Source: Diphasiastrum complanatum (taxonomy: Eukaryota > Streptophyta > Lycopodiopsida > Lycopodiales > Lycopodiaceae). Taken from it: a DNA stretch of 64,000 nucleotides. The stretch lies in NCBI GenBank assembly GCA_029204225.1, contig MU831860.1:36111-100110 (forward strand), given 5' to 3'. A program made the position numbers and the translations under genes. Positions 44,216 through 55,681 of this stretch are shown here, piece after piece. The notes beneath the pieces were generated by a model. The model did no database searches. It saw only the letters and a program-made list of their open reading frames with translations, and was not told where the DNA came from. How positions within the stretch are numbered: the first letter of the stretch is position 1; each line of letters opens with the position of its first letter.

Positions 44216-44843
44216 GTATGGATATAACATCCTGTAGCATCTACAAGCTCTCCTGTAACTCTCTTGACAGTAGTATACAAGCTCTCTTCGGTCTGATACT
44301 CTGAAAGAACATGGTACATTAGCAAGGCGTCTATCCCTCCAGCTGCTCTGCAGCAGCGATTCTGTGGCTTGCTGGATTTGAATGTGGAGGTCAGTGACAT
44401 CAATAAGAACAGAATATGAGCATTAAAGATAACAGATGACCCATTGTTTAATCCACTATGATCGAAAGCCAAACAATACCTTCACAAGGTTCTTCCAGAA
44501 AGGGAAGTAAGTACGTACTCCCAGTTGTATTCTGATTATTCTATCACATGAGGAAAAACCGCAGCAGTTTCATGTGATCGCTTAAATCACATCACAACAA
44601 AACTTCAAAAGGCATGAATGCAGATAAAAAGCTAATTGAAGACAAAATGCCCATTTCACCACCTCAACACAAATTTGAAAAGCTCATCCTCCAACGCTGG
44701 CTAGATGACCAAGGGGATGATGCAGATTTGTGCTTGCGTAAACAAGTGAGAAGATGAAAACTAAGCGAATTTCCAGACAATGATAACAAATTTCTGCAAA
44801 ATCAAATATTAAGATCCACAGAGAAGCCAATCAAGCGATTCTA
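44216..44843 (-). other. Possible exon fragments, unassigned
   Basis: On the minus strand a stretch with TYFPFWKNLVK ends in a donor-like GTATTG near 44480, and after an acceptor-like TTTCCAG/CAAATCCAG follows NRCCRAAGGIDALLMYHVLS and EYQTEESLYTTVKRVTGELV (44220-44370). This reads like conserved protein, but I do not recognise it. It could be a gene fragment carried by the neighbouring repeat. Confidence 0.3.
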
Positions 44844-44916
44844 CGATCGCGATGGGACTCGAACCCACAATCTCCCGCTCCGGAGGCGAGCGCCTTATCC
44901 ATTAGGCCACGCGATC
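44844..44916 (-). tRNA. trnR-CCG: tRNA-Arg (anticodon CCG)
   Basis: 73-base cloverleaf on the minus strand. Acceptor GATCGCG pairs with CGCGATC; D-arm GCC/GGC with loop TAATGGATAA; anticodon stem CTCGC/GCGGG with loop CTCCGGA, giving CCG, which reads Arg codon CGG; five-base variable loop; T-arm GTGGG/CCCAT with TTCGAGT. No intron and no encoded CCA, as usual for plant nuclear tRNA genes. A CAA motif lies a short distance upstream (ACAACACGATATCGAA), as favoured by plant RNA polymerase III. No T-run is seen in the first ~40 bases downstream. Confidence 0.96.
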
Positions 44917-45226
44917 TTCGATATCGTGTTGTATGATGTGTAAATCAATTCACGTTACTTGTACAAGCTATTCTTGATGGCACATTGCCTTCCTTTTACT
45001 ATTCGATTTCTACGTGTTTTCCTCTCCAACCTTTTCAAGCCCTTTACAAGAAAAACAAGAACGGTAGTACGCAATGGCAATTACCATAAATATTTTGGAA
45101 CCTGGCAGCAGCGAGTGGCGGAGGCCATGAGCTACTCGGGGAACATATTATTTGTGGTAATGGTTTGACCAATCGACCATTACCGTACGTAACTGTCATT
45201 CGGTAAATTTACATATATATTTTTTA

Positions 45227-45229
<3 letters not shown>
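44917..45229. other. Upstream flank of the tRNA gene
   Basis: No gene recognised. Confidence 0.5.

Positions 45230-45265
<36 letters not shown>
45230..45265. repeat. (CT)n microsatellite
   Basis: About 18 CT units. Confidence 0.95.
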
Positions 45266-45268
<3 letters not shown>

Positions 45269-45321
45269 CACGCGCTATACAGCCTCTTTCTCGTGCGTCT
45301 CTCTCTCACTCGCTCATGCGT

Positions 45322-45325
<4 letters not shown>

Positions 45326-45365
<40 letters not shown>
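45326..45365. repeat. (CT)n microsatellite
   Basis: About 20 CT units, 60 bases after the previous tract. Confidence 0.95.
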
Positions 45366-45368
<3 letters not shown>

Positions 45369-48300
45369 AGACAATACTCTCTCTCTTTCCGTGTGACATT
45401 CTCTCTCTCATGCTACGCGACCACTCTCTGTTGTGCGCAGTACAGTTTTTATGTGTATGCAGATTGTTTTTGTTAATAAAAAATGATTCTCTCACTAGGC
45501 ACTTAGCACACATTACTTTCTCGCTATGCAGGTTATTTTTTATAGTAGAAGAACGATTCTCTCACTACGTAGGTAATAAAAAACAATTCTATGATTCTCT
45601 TGTTACTCAGGTTGTTTTTCAAAATAACAAAATCAAAAAAAAAAATTAGGCCCTATATTATGCAAAATAAAATAGGGCCCAAAAGGCCAATGAATGACAA
45701 TTACAATATGGTATTATATCACAAAGGCCTTGCATGTCATAATGTCATATTTTTACTTTATGAGAATCCTACAAGTTTAGCATTGTGGAAAGGCATTTGT
45801 GACAATAATTTCTTAAGAAAAACATTCGTCGACTCTCTATATGCTAAACATTCATGAAAAGACATTGTACTAGTCTATTGACAACCTAGTGAATGTTTTT
45901 ATTGAGGTCTACTACCTCTAAAGCTGGTTTAAAAGCATTCCAATGGCTCATATTGAGTAGGAACACTTTCCCACCCAGTTTTTCAATCAAATCTTAGCAA
46001 TCAATGAGTGAAATTGAACTTCCCTGGAAATATATGAAGTTTTTAATTTGGCTTATAATGACTTTTGTCTAGTGATCAATCTTTAAGCTTAGAAGAGTTC
46101 AGTTAATGACATTTGTAGGGGCTTTGCGGTGATTGATGAGGAGATAGCTAAGAACCTTGATCTAGAACCATTCTAATGTGACCAAAATAGACAAAATTAG
46201 ATCATTGACCATGGCTGTGATCCAATCTTCTCTTTTTGTTATGTTGCCCTCGCGACTGGGTGACGTCCTCTGGCTATATATATATATATATAGATAGATA
46301 GATAGATATAGATATAGATATATACATACTAGTGGGTATGTCCATCGTTGACGGGCGACCGACGATTTGGGTGGTGGCAAATCTCAAGGCTTCCAAGGCT
46401 TTCAAATGATCGTCAAAACAATTCATGCAGAAATAGCTAGTCCACAACATACCAGTATTCCCTAAGCATCCAAACAAGATGGTTTCTCCATTTAGATTCT
46501 ATCACAAAGAAGTAATGAGAACTTCCAAAAACCAATATCTAACAAATTCAAAACTTGCATTTTCTCCTTTTTGTACATGATGAAGACGCGTGTAAAAAAA
46601 ACTATTTGCAACCTCCATGAGTCCATGCAAACCTTTGTAATGATGAAAAACTAGATCCATCATGCACTTGAGCTCGAACTTGATAGATAACAAAAAACAT
46701 CTACCTTGCTTCCTTAATTTCGAAGCTCAAACACCATCTTCCTCAAGAACTAAACATAGCACTCATTCCCTTCCTTTCTACTTGATATGTAGCAAGCTTT
46801 GTATCTAGAAATCCTCTTTTGATGCTCTGTGATATTCCATGCTCAATGCCAAAACCACTAGTACAAAAACGTGCCAAAAGATGTTGCTTGAGAAACACCA
46901 AAAAACATCACTAGAATTTTGCATAGCATCACTAAGTTCATAAACATTATGGATAGGCTTAGTAAAGATAAACAAAATGAGGCTTTTAACATTCTTTGTA
47001 TAAAGAATAGTGTCCTTCAAGAATAATTCACAATTTTCAATATAAAGCTCACAACTAGCCTTTATAAATAGATCGAAGCAACTATTCACGCTTAACCTTT
47101 TAATAATAGATCTTACATAATTTTTTTCTTAAAAACAAAAATAGCATGCTGATTTTTAGAGATCTTTTCCCTAAAATACCATAAAAATGGAAGACAATGT
47201 GTTCTCCCTGAAGTTCACAAACCAATGAAAAAAATAGCATGATCACCAATATGCAAAAAATAGGGAGAATGTTAAATTCTCATGAACATGAGAGTACATG
47301 ACATCCCCAAGAGTAGATAGATCACCAAAATTCCTTTCATACACCTCTTGCATGCTAACTTGAGTCTTTTCAGACCTTTGTTAATCAAGTCCTTCCATTC
47401 TTGATCACCACCAAGATCCATGATAAGGTCTTCCTCTTCTTGGTCACCACCAAGATTCACCAAACTGAGTCCAAACATTTTGCGAGTAAATGGAAAGTGA
47501 GTTTTGTGAGTTTTTTTGCACACAAATTATAACTCATGGCTAGCTAAAGAAAGATGCATTTCTATAACGTCAGAAATACTAGCATTACAGTATTGAGCAC
47601 ATTGATGTATATGTCTTCGATTTATGGTACCAACACATTGACATACATGTCTTCAAACTGTTGCACCAAATATGTTCATGAGCATGTGCCATTGAACTTC
47701 GAACTCCATGCAAACTTGAGATTGAATTCAACTTGGGAACATCTACCTCACCCAAAATTACAAAACAAACCTAACCACATTCAGACTAGACAACATAATC
47801 ATGACCACTCCCAATAGCTAACATTCAACTCAAGGTCTTGAACTTGATTCACATTTGTATCTAGATTAAAGACATATTGTTCATTCTCAATTTGTAGCAT
47901 CAAAAAGTCCCATATCACTTCCACCTACATAAAACTTTAAAGATTAAGGAACAAGTCAACATTTGTCAATAAATGACAATATTCGAAACTGGTATTCAAC
48001 TAACAAAGACCAAACCTACACAAAGCAACACAACAAAATTGAACATTCATGTCCATTCCTCACAGCTTGTATCCCATTTAAGCACATAAATTGTATCCAA
48101 GCTTTGTATATAGATTAAGAACACAATAGTGTATAACATCATCTAAACTAGTAAGATACTTAAGTTTATGCAAAAAACATAGACATTAGAGGAGTTATCA
48201 ATATCAAAAAGACCATTTAAGGAATGCCATGCATGACAAAGAAAAAAATCAAAAAAAAAAAACAATATTGTTTATTTGCTTGCCCCACCAATCTTGAGGC

Positions 48301-48419
48301 CTCTCCAACTCCGAATGATCTAACCATAGTGTCTACAGTCATAGTTAAGAACTCTAAACTGTTCATAGGCTAACTTGTCTAAATTCGAATATACACTCCC
48401 TCCATTGGATCTAAAATAT
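45366..48419. other. Intergenic DNA, possible decayed gene on minus strand
   Basis: No assignable gene. Between 46500 and 47525 several minus-strand frames read like broken protein (HIGDHAIFFIGL, HCLPFLWYF, KASCELYIENCELFLKD, KSLILFIFTKPIHNVYELSD) but I could not match them to a family. A TATA/TAGA microsatellite is at 46275-46325. Confidence 0.35.
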
Positions 48420-48610
48420 GAGCGCCATCCCCAAATTCGAATCAGGAAAAAAGCAAAATGTATGAATATGCATTTCCTCTATTGGAATGAAAATATAAGC
48501 ACCATCTTCACATTGGAATAAAAATATGAGCTCCATCTCCAAATATGAGCGTCATCTTTCTACTAGAATGAAAATATGAGCGCCATCTCTAAATTTGAAT
48601 CAGACAGAAT
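48420..48610. repeat. Degenerate tandem repeat
   Basis: Five ragged copies of AAAATATGAGC.CCATCTCCAAAT-type units, some followed by TTGAATCAG, alternating with GGAATGAAAATAT. Confidence 0.6.
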
Positions 48611-48982
48611 AGCAAAATCAATGGATTCATGGTATAGAGTATATAATATAATAAAAGATAAGTACTTTGTTTTGTTTTAAAAAATATGATCTTAGTACTT
48701 TGATGCATCTGAATACTTGTTTTTTCTGATGACGACATTATATCATTTACATTTGGATATCCCTATTGATTTGGCACCTTTACAAAGAAGAGGAGGCAAA
48801 GGAATTCCAATATCTGCTGATGATCGTTCCTATTACAGGGAAGAAGGAAAGAAGAACTTGGATTTGTGGACAAATGGAACATTGTATCCTCAATGTTGAG
48901 AAACAGAAGGGCAGAATGTGTGCAGGGTTCAAGCACAAAACACAAAACAATTCTTGTTCGCTTTCTTCAACGAATCTCTGCA
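48611..48982 (-). other. Leader remnant of the minus-strand copia element
   Basis: Lies inside the element relative to the primer site at 48983-48994. No gag is readable; a second TGTTGAGAA occurs at about 48893. The body of the element is gone. Confidence 0.35.
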
Positions 48983-48994
48983 GGTTTGATACCA
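48983..48994 (-). other. Primer binding site, tRNA-iMet type
   Basis: Minus strand TGGTATCAAACC, one base from the LTR end. Confidence 0.75.
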
Positions 48995-48995
48995 T

Positions 48996-49760
48996 TGTTG
49001 AGAACCCGGATGGAATTTGATTCTATCTGCCGACTACTGCCTACTAGATCATATCTACAATCCTCCGGAGTGTAGACAGACACTACTGACCTACGTTGTA
49101 ATTCGTTTAAGCATTCAACAAAGATGAACCAGCGTGTGGAATGAAATTAAACAGCTGAACATGTATAGACAACAATTAGACATCCAAGCATTCGAGATCA
49201 TTCAAGATAAAAATACATGCGCATTTAAGGTAATGTATTACCTATGATCCTTTGTAAGAGCACTGTTATGACAAACCCACACAACGCGTCGGCACAAGAG
49301 AAATTATGTCTCTCATGAACAATGTCAGATTGTCTCGCTTATTAGCGGACTTCTTGAACGTTGGCTCAGCAACACTATGCTTAGCTCTGGTTGACACTCA
49401 ACCAATTGACAATCCAACCAATTCTCTCATCTTTGATCTACTTATATAGATGGAGAGAGAAAGGGTTTAATCTAATCTCTGATTACAAGAATGGCTGGTT
49501 AGGCATGTTCTAACAGTGTTTAGATTGCCTTCAGCATCATCCATGGAGAGGATGTCCTCCTAGTACTTTCTTGATTTCCTTTGTACTTGGAGCGTGAAGA
49601 TCCACCGCGTTTTGGTCTTTGATCTCCTTCGGTCTTCGAACATCTGACCTTCGTCTTCGAGCTCCTTTGGTCGTCGACAAACATCTAACCTTCATCTGCT
49701 CCTTCGGTCGTCGAACATCTGACCTTCGAGGTATTCGCCTTCGTGTCTTGGGTTGAAACA
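48996..49760 (-). mobile_element. Copia LTR of the same family as 10332-11270
   Basis: 765 bases, minus strand TGTTTCAACCC to GGGTTCTCAACA, with the primer site just inside. It shares CCTCCGGAGTGTAG, GCATTCAACA, GCATTCGAGATCAT, TGTCTCGCTTATTAGCGGAC and other phrases with 10332-11270. TTCGGTCGTCGAACATCTGACC-type units are repeated three times at 49620-49730. Only this LTR and a leader stub remain. Confidence 0.78.
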
Positions 49761-49935
49761 ATTATGTGGTGGTTGTGACTTGAGGTGGTTTTCTGCCTGT
49801 GGGCAGTTCCTTTGTATGTACATTCTCTTCAATAACTCATCTAGTTATATGGATATGCAATGGGCATACTAGATTACTAGGATATTGTGAGAGATTGCAA
49901 AACTATGGAAATCAGTTTTCTATCAGCTTTTAATA

Positions 49936-51551
49936 TTGACAAGCAAATCCACTGAGTGTATCATGATGAACAATAGGAGTTCCAATGTAAAGTGCAAAAT
50001 TGAAGAGTCTTTGATGGTGGACATTCAAATTTTTTTAGATAAGACTATAGTTCAGAGTGCCTGCGATTTTGCAGGTATTAGCAGAGAAGCATATGCAAAA
50101 ATATTTCAAATTATTGGAGATGCTTTTAAGCAAGTTCGAATTAGAAAAGTACCTATCCCAAGGTGATATCATTTGAAGACAGAGAGGAATACATTAAACA
50201 TAGGTATGCATAAGCTCATTGGTACCCCATTTCATATTGAGGAGGTGTATGAAACTGATGAAAGATCAATATCTTATAATTCATCAAACAACTTCTTTGT
50301 TGATCTAAATCACTAGCTAACATACATGGTCGCATTTTACAATATAACCTTGAAAAGTTGAATGGTAAAATAATCATAGTACCTAAGTTAGATGAGTCAG
50401 AGATTGTGAAAGGGCAGAAGATGGAGAGGGTTAGTATAACTCTCATGAATGGTGCACTATCACAAACAGTGGACCAAGGAGATTTCAAATTCAGTGTCCA
50501 ATCCAAAAATGATATATGGTGGTTGGCAACTTTTCAGATAATTTTTCTCATTATTAGATTAGATTCAATGGATAGTAATAATTCGTATTTAACTAAGTTG
50601 GTTTTATTCTTTGGACAGGTATTGAAAGAGATTTATGATATACAAATATTCTCTAGGACATCTTACCCTAGGATCATCAAGGACCATATGGATGGAGGAT
50701 TTCTCAATGTTCCAAGCGTTTTAGACTTCAATGTTGAATGGCACTTAGCAAGCAATTTGAAAACATTGAAATGCATGTATAATGTCTCTCACAGTACTAT
50801 ATCTAAACATCCTTGCTTGTATTGCATGAAAATGGCAAAAGATGTTACTAGGAGTGCATGAATTATTAGAGAAAATGCAGATCCAAATTGGAAGCCTGTA
50901 TTGCCTATTCCCTTAAAAAATATGCATGTTTGCACTCTTCATGCAGAAGTTAGGATAATAGAGAAGCTCATTTATCTTCATATAGTTTTTTCTTGGAATA
51001 GTACGCCAACATCATTAGCGAAGGATGCTATCTCTCGATTAGAAAATGTTCTATCAAAAGCAGAACTTCATAAGGGACATGTCAAAATACAAAATGATGA
51101 AAAGGTTTCAAAAAAGTTAGGAAATATGCCTACTAAGCCAAGCATAGTCGATTCCTATCAAACCACATAGGTAAGGCTTCTAATATTCAATACTCAGTCT
51201 GAAAAGATATCGTTGTTGCCACTCAGGACTTAGGGGTGACCGGAAAAACACAAACTAGATTACTAAAAGTTAATGTATGGAAGAAGCTTGACAGTGTGAT
51301 TAAAAAAGACAAATTTTTCGATGCTGATAAGAGAGCTCTACAAAAGACTTGTGTCGAGTTTGTTGATGCAGTATCAAAAGCATGGGGAGAAGATCACATC
51401 ACTGATTACATGATTAGTATAAATGCTTAGAGCTGCTTTCAATTCAACTATATATTTTGATCCAAGAATAAGATTGACATTACGATTTTGACATGTGCAG
51501 CACACACTGACAAATCATACAGTATTTTTTGCAAACACATATGGACTGTAG
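49936..51551 (+). pseudogene. CLYC-family transposase-like gene, copy B (broken)
   Basis: Second copy, on the other strand from copy A. It retains the N-terminal part missing from A: VDIQIFLDKTIVQSACDFAG then ISREAYAKIFQIIGD, helix-turn-helix-like, followed by frame breaks, then KLDESEIVKGQKMERVSITL, FKFSVQSKNDIWWLATFQ, and from 50720 NVEWHLASNLKTLKCMYNVS, KHPCLYCMKMAKD, VCTLHAEVRIIEKLIYLHI, VWKKLDS and AWGEDHITDYM. In-frame TGA after DVTRSA, a frame break near 51170 and a degraded donor at 51412 disable it. The acceptor GACATGTGCAG and start of the last exon (HTLTNHTVFFANTYGL) are at 51501-51551. Aligned parts are roughly two-thirds alike to copy A, so the copies are old. Confidence 0.6.
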
Positions 51552-52470
51552 AATGTAGGTATCCGAATTCTGATAGATCTAGATTGAAGTTTAGCATCCA
51601 TTATCAGTAGGATCAAGATCAGGTCATAGATGTATTAATGGACAAGTGGTACATCACAATTGCATTACTACTATACCGCAAATCATAGAAGTTAGGAGTA
51701 GGCAGACCCTGTCGGCTGATAGTTGGCTAGAATCTATAACTCAGAAAATAAGTGCTAGTAGTCAGGGGAAAATAGCAAACATTGGCGTTGCTGCTCTTGA
51801 GAATCTTCTTCATCTGATTAAGATTTCATTTTACCACAATTTCTCGATTCTAGTAGTTTCTATTTGCTTGCATGCATTTTTGCATTCATTGATTTTCTCC
51901 CAGCATGCATTGCCTTTGAAACCATCATTAGATCCATACCCGATCATACGCGGTTACAGCAACCCACCACCCCACCGCTCTCCACCTATCTTGCATTTTT
52001 TTCAAGGGAGGGAGACCTGTTGCTTGAACCGCCGCTTGCACTCGCCGCTTTTGAAACTTTAAACAATTGTGTCCGCATCCGCCAACAACTTTGTGTCCAA
52101 CATGCATCCACCATTGACCTCTAAAAACATTTCCGTCCGAAGTGAATCCGACGACTTGTTAGTCCAGTTTGCAATCGCCAGTTTGCAGCCGATATAGTTG
52201 CATCCAATAGTGCTTTTGCACTAATTACCATCCAATATGTTTCATACGACGATTGCATTTGACGATATTCTATCCGTCCGACAACCATTTCATACAAATT
52301 CCATTACACTTTCCTATCTGACACTATCACTACTTTTGCATCCGATGAGCTCTGCTCTGAGCCGACAGACCTTTTCATAGAATTCCTATCATATTTAAGG
52401 TATTGTCCTTCACATGTTTCAAAAAAAAAAAAAAACAACAAATCACAAAAGAGCTGAATCAAATTCTCAT
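51552..52470. other. Region upstream of the gypsy gag
   Basis: No 5' LTR or primer site was recognised. Short frames have no motif. An A-run precedes the gag start. Confidence 0.4.
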
Positions 52471-53140
52471 GGCCAATTTACCAGAAGAACTTATGGATGA
52501 GTTTACACCGACTAATCATCCAAATGATGAGAGCAAGCCCTATCGTCTTAGATCTCAGGGGGGGGTCCTGGACCATCCAGATGGACACCTAATTCTGACG
52601 ATCACACTATTCACTATCATGCTCACCATGCCACAAGATTTGACAAACGAACACCCCGATTGGAATTACCAAAGTTCGACGGTAATGTGGAACCTCATAG
52701 ATTTTTACAAGTCTTTGAGAATGCATGCGAAGCGTATGGAGAATATACTGACAATGCAAAAGTCCAACTTTTTTCAATGACCATGGTAGATAAAGCACAA
52801 GAGTGGTTATTTAACCTCGATCGTGATGATCGACGAGATTGGTCGGAACTAAAAGAGTCTTTCATTAAATGCTTCCAACCTTTTAGACTCACCGAAAGCC
52901 CCTTTATATGCCTTAGTAATATAAAAATAAAAAAAGATGAACGTGTACGTTACTACATCGAACGCTTCAAGACACTTGAATTTCAAATTCCACCATGGAC
53001 AGGCCACCAGAGCCTATATCTGATGTACCAGACATACGACAATTTTGATCAGAAGCAACTTACCTTTCTTATTGATTTTCAAAATTTTCAGTCGACCATT
53101 TTGAACCAATTTCGGATGAATTCCCAGATGAGTACATAAT
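52471..53140 (+). pseudogene. Ty3/gypsy gag
   Basis: ATG at 52471 (MANLPEELMDEF), then after a frame break near 52650 the retrotransposon gag domain: LELPKFDGNVEPHRFLQVFE, AKVQLFSMTMVDKAQEWLF, DWSELKESFIKCFQP and RYYIERFKTLEFQIP. The spacing of W, F and FIK/YYI.RF blocks is typical of gypsy capsid. The zinc knuckle, protease, RT and most of RNase H that should follow are missing. Confidence 0.85.
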
Positions 53141-53189
53141 GTGCACTCAAGCGGAATCATCTAACTATACGAATATTATTAATTTCTTA

Positions 53190-54160
53190 TAGGATCAAAT
53201 TTATCCTGAACACTTTAACAAACAACAAAAAGCTCTTTTTCTTGCAAAAGTAGGACTATATACGATTATAAATAAAGTATCATATAAACTAGGAGCTGAC
53301 GATAACATTATTCCCTTAGAACCTTTTGAGAAATGGGGAATAGATTTTGTAGGGCCTATCAAACCAATCACACGTAAAACTCACAAACGTTACATTCTGG
53401 TTGCAACAGACTATGCTACCAAAATGGTAGAAGCCGAAGCTACCGCCAAAAATGATGCCAAAACAGTGGCAAAGTTCTGATTCAAAACTTCATGACTCGT
53501 TATGGTTGTCCCTTAGAACTACTTAGTGATAGGGGAACCCATTATCTTAACCAAACCATTGAATCTATGTTATCATATTTTTCTATCACACATCGTCAAA
53601 CCACTCCGTATAATCCTAAAGCATATGGATTGACTGAACGAGCCAACAGAATTTTGTGTAAAATTCTGAACAAAATAACAGAGACACATTCTTCCGATTG
53701 GGATCAGAAGCTTCCATAAGATTTATGGGCATATCGAACTGCCGAAAAGATCAAGACTAAGTTTGAAGTAATTGAACACCCTTTGAGCCTTCTGAGTGTC
53801 AATAGTGCATTGATAATGAGGAACACATGGATGGGACCGATAGCCTCCAAGAGCGAATAATTGCTCTAACACAGTTGGAGGAGGATCGTCATTTAACATT
53901 AATAGAAATTGAGCGGGTCCAAAATAAAAGAAAAGAACATTTTGATCAATCCATTAAGAAGATCAAAATCAAACGTGGAGATTATGTGCTTCTATACGAT
54001 AACAGACACATGTTACTTCTAGGAAAATTACACACAAGATGGATGGGACCTTAGAAGGTTATAGAAGTCTTTAATAATGGATCCTTACAGTTAGCCAATC
54101 TCGAAGGACATTTACTTGATACTCGAGTAAATGAATCAAGGGTGAAGCGCTACTATGACT
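53190..54160 (+). pseudogene. Ty3/gypsy integrase, after large internal deletion
   Basis: Starts with the end of the RNase H-integrase linker (YPEHFNKQQKALFLAKVGLYT, VSYKLGADDNI), skips most of the HHCC zinc domain, and continues PLEPFEKWGIDFVGPI, DYATKMVEAEATAKNDAKT, CPLELLSDRGTHYLNQTIE, TTPYNPKAYGLTERANRIL and the C-terminal KIKRGDYVLLYDNRHMLLLG, LHTRWMGP. Catalytic D, D and E positions can be recognised. Several stops and frame breaks are present. Confidence 0.88.
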
Positions 54161-55681
54161 AACTTCAGAGCAGAGCCAAGTTGTGCTTTGCGATTTTTGT
54201 GAAAATTTTGGCATTATGTGTATTCCATATATTTTGGCTATTTCAGAGTTGGAAAAGCCGATTCACACATGTTTGTTACCATTCCAAAGGTTTTCAGTTT
54301 ATTAAGTGTTGTCGAAATTTTCAAAAAATGCGACACTTTCGTATTCAATGTTCCATGATAGTAACAGTTCTTACGAACTACAAAATTTTCAACACTCTTG
54401 TGTTTCATTTTATTTTTATAAGGGCCACAAGTTTTGTTTTTTCGAAACATGCGACAATTTGTTTCCTTGTAAATTCAAGAAGCCGCACTATGCTAAAAAA
54501 TGTGACACTCTTTGTTAATTGTTTTTGCTGTTATTTTCGCTAGAAATAATTTGTGAAAATCTCGACATTTTCATTAGTAAGTTTTTGTATCCATTTCACA
54601 TTAACTGGCCAATTTAATTTTCCGAAAATTGTGACACTTTCGTGAAAAAGTCGACACGTTGTATTTTGCTATTAAAACTAGTTACGAGACTTGTACCTTC
54701 ACAATAAAGAGAACACCTTCTAATAAATGTTGGTCTAGTCCGCCGACATATCATTACCAAGCAAAACACTTCAAACACTTTTGTTTTTTTGTTCATTCAT
54801 ACTTTCTCTGTTGCCTTCGTGATCGATACGCTATATCTCTTGTTACGATCCAACACGCGTACTACTGCCATCGCTAGTTTTCTTGTATTCCAAACCAACA
54901 TGATGGTGATAGTTTTTAAAACTCATCCAAAACCACTAATAGCAGTTCTGCAACCATTCGCCGTTAGAGCTAGAATTGAAGGGTTACTTCAATTTGATCC
55001 TTCAATAATTCTATTAGACCTATATCACGAACGGATTCAAAACTTAGGCGAAACCGAAGATGGGCATCTGTGGTACCATAGTTTGGAATACACCTATAGT
55101 TATCATAGAACAATTCTATTGTCAAGCATTGGGCTTACCAATAGATGGCACCATCCCTACTACCAAAGCCTATTATTTTAACCGAAGCGGAGTAGTCTAG
55201 GAGGGGGCATATCTTGAGAAGAGGGGATACAAAGAGCCCTTGAGGGAGAGCTGATTGTTTTCGGACAGATTGCCTTCAAGCAATTCTGATAATCAGAGAA
55301 AAATATTTTTCCAAGGCTAGGATTGCAATTCGGAATATTATGTATGCATGCTGGAGTTCTCTTTGTGCAAGAAGACATCAGGATAGCACCAATGCACCAG
55401 GAAGTGACTCCATCAATCAAAGAAGGAGATTCACTAATGCAAACTTAAAAAGCAACATCAACCGAAGTAGCGGCATCTTCATCAACACAGAAGAATGCCA
55501 CTTCCACAAAGGCATCATCGCCTAAACCAGATGAGACTATCCAAGAGATGGAGAGTGGATTTTAAGGCACTCAACAAGAAGGAGCTGAGTAGCAGCAAGA
55601 GATCCAGCATGCTAAAGAAGAGCCGACGCAACAAGACATTCAAACAAAAGAGGCCCAGCAACAGGAAATTCCAGACAACAT
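54161..55681 (+). other. Gypsy accessory region, first part
   Basis: Downstream of integrase the + strand keeps open stretches. 54789-55181 encodes a hydrophobic start and LLQFDPSIILLDLYHERIQN. Between 54180 and 54680 the phrases AAAATTTT..ACA and TGCGACACTTT recur five or six times (GTGACACTTTCG, ATGCGACAATTTG, GTCGACACGTTG and similar). No known domain. Confidence 0.4.

Noticed and set aside
55178..55420. 80-codon minus-strand frame
   Set aside because: Opposite to the gypsy accessory region and without motifs.
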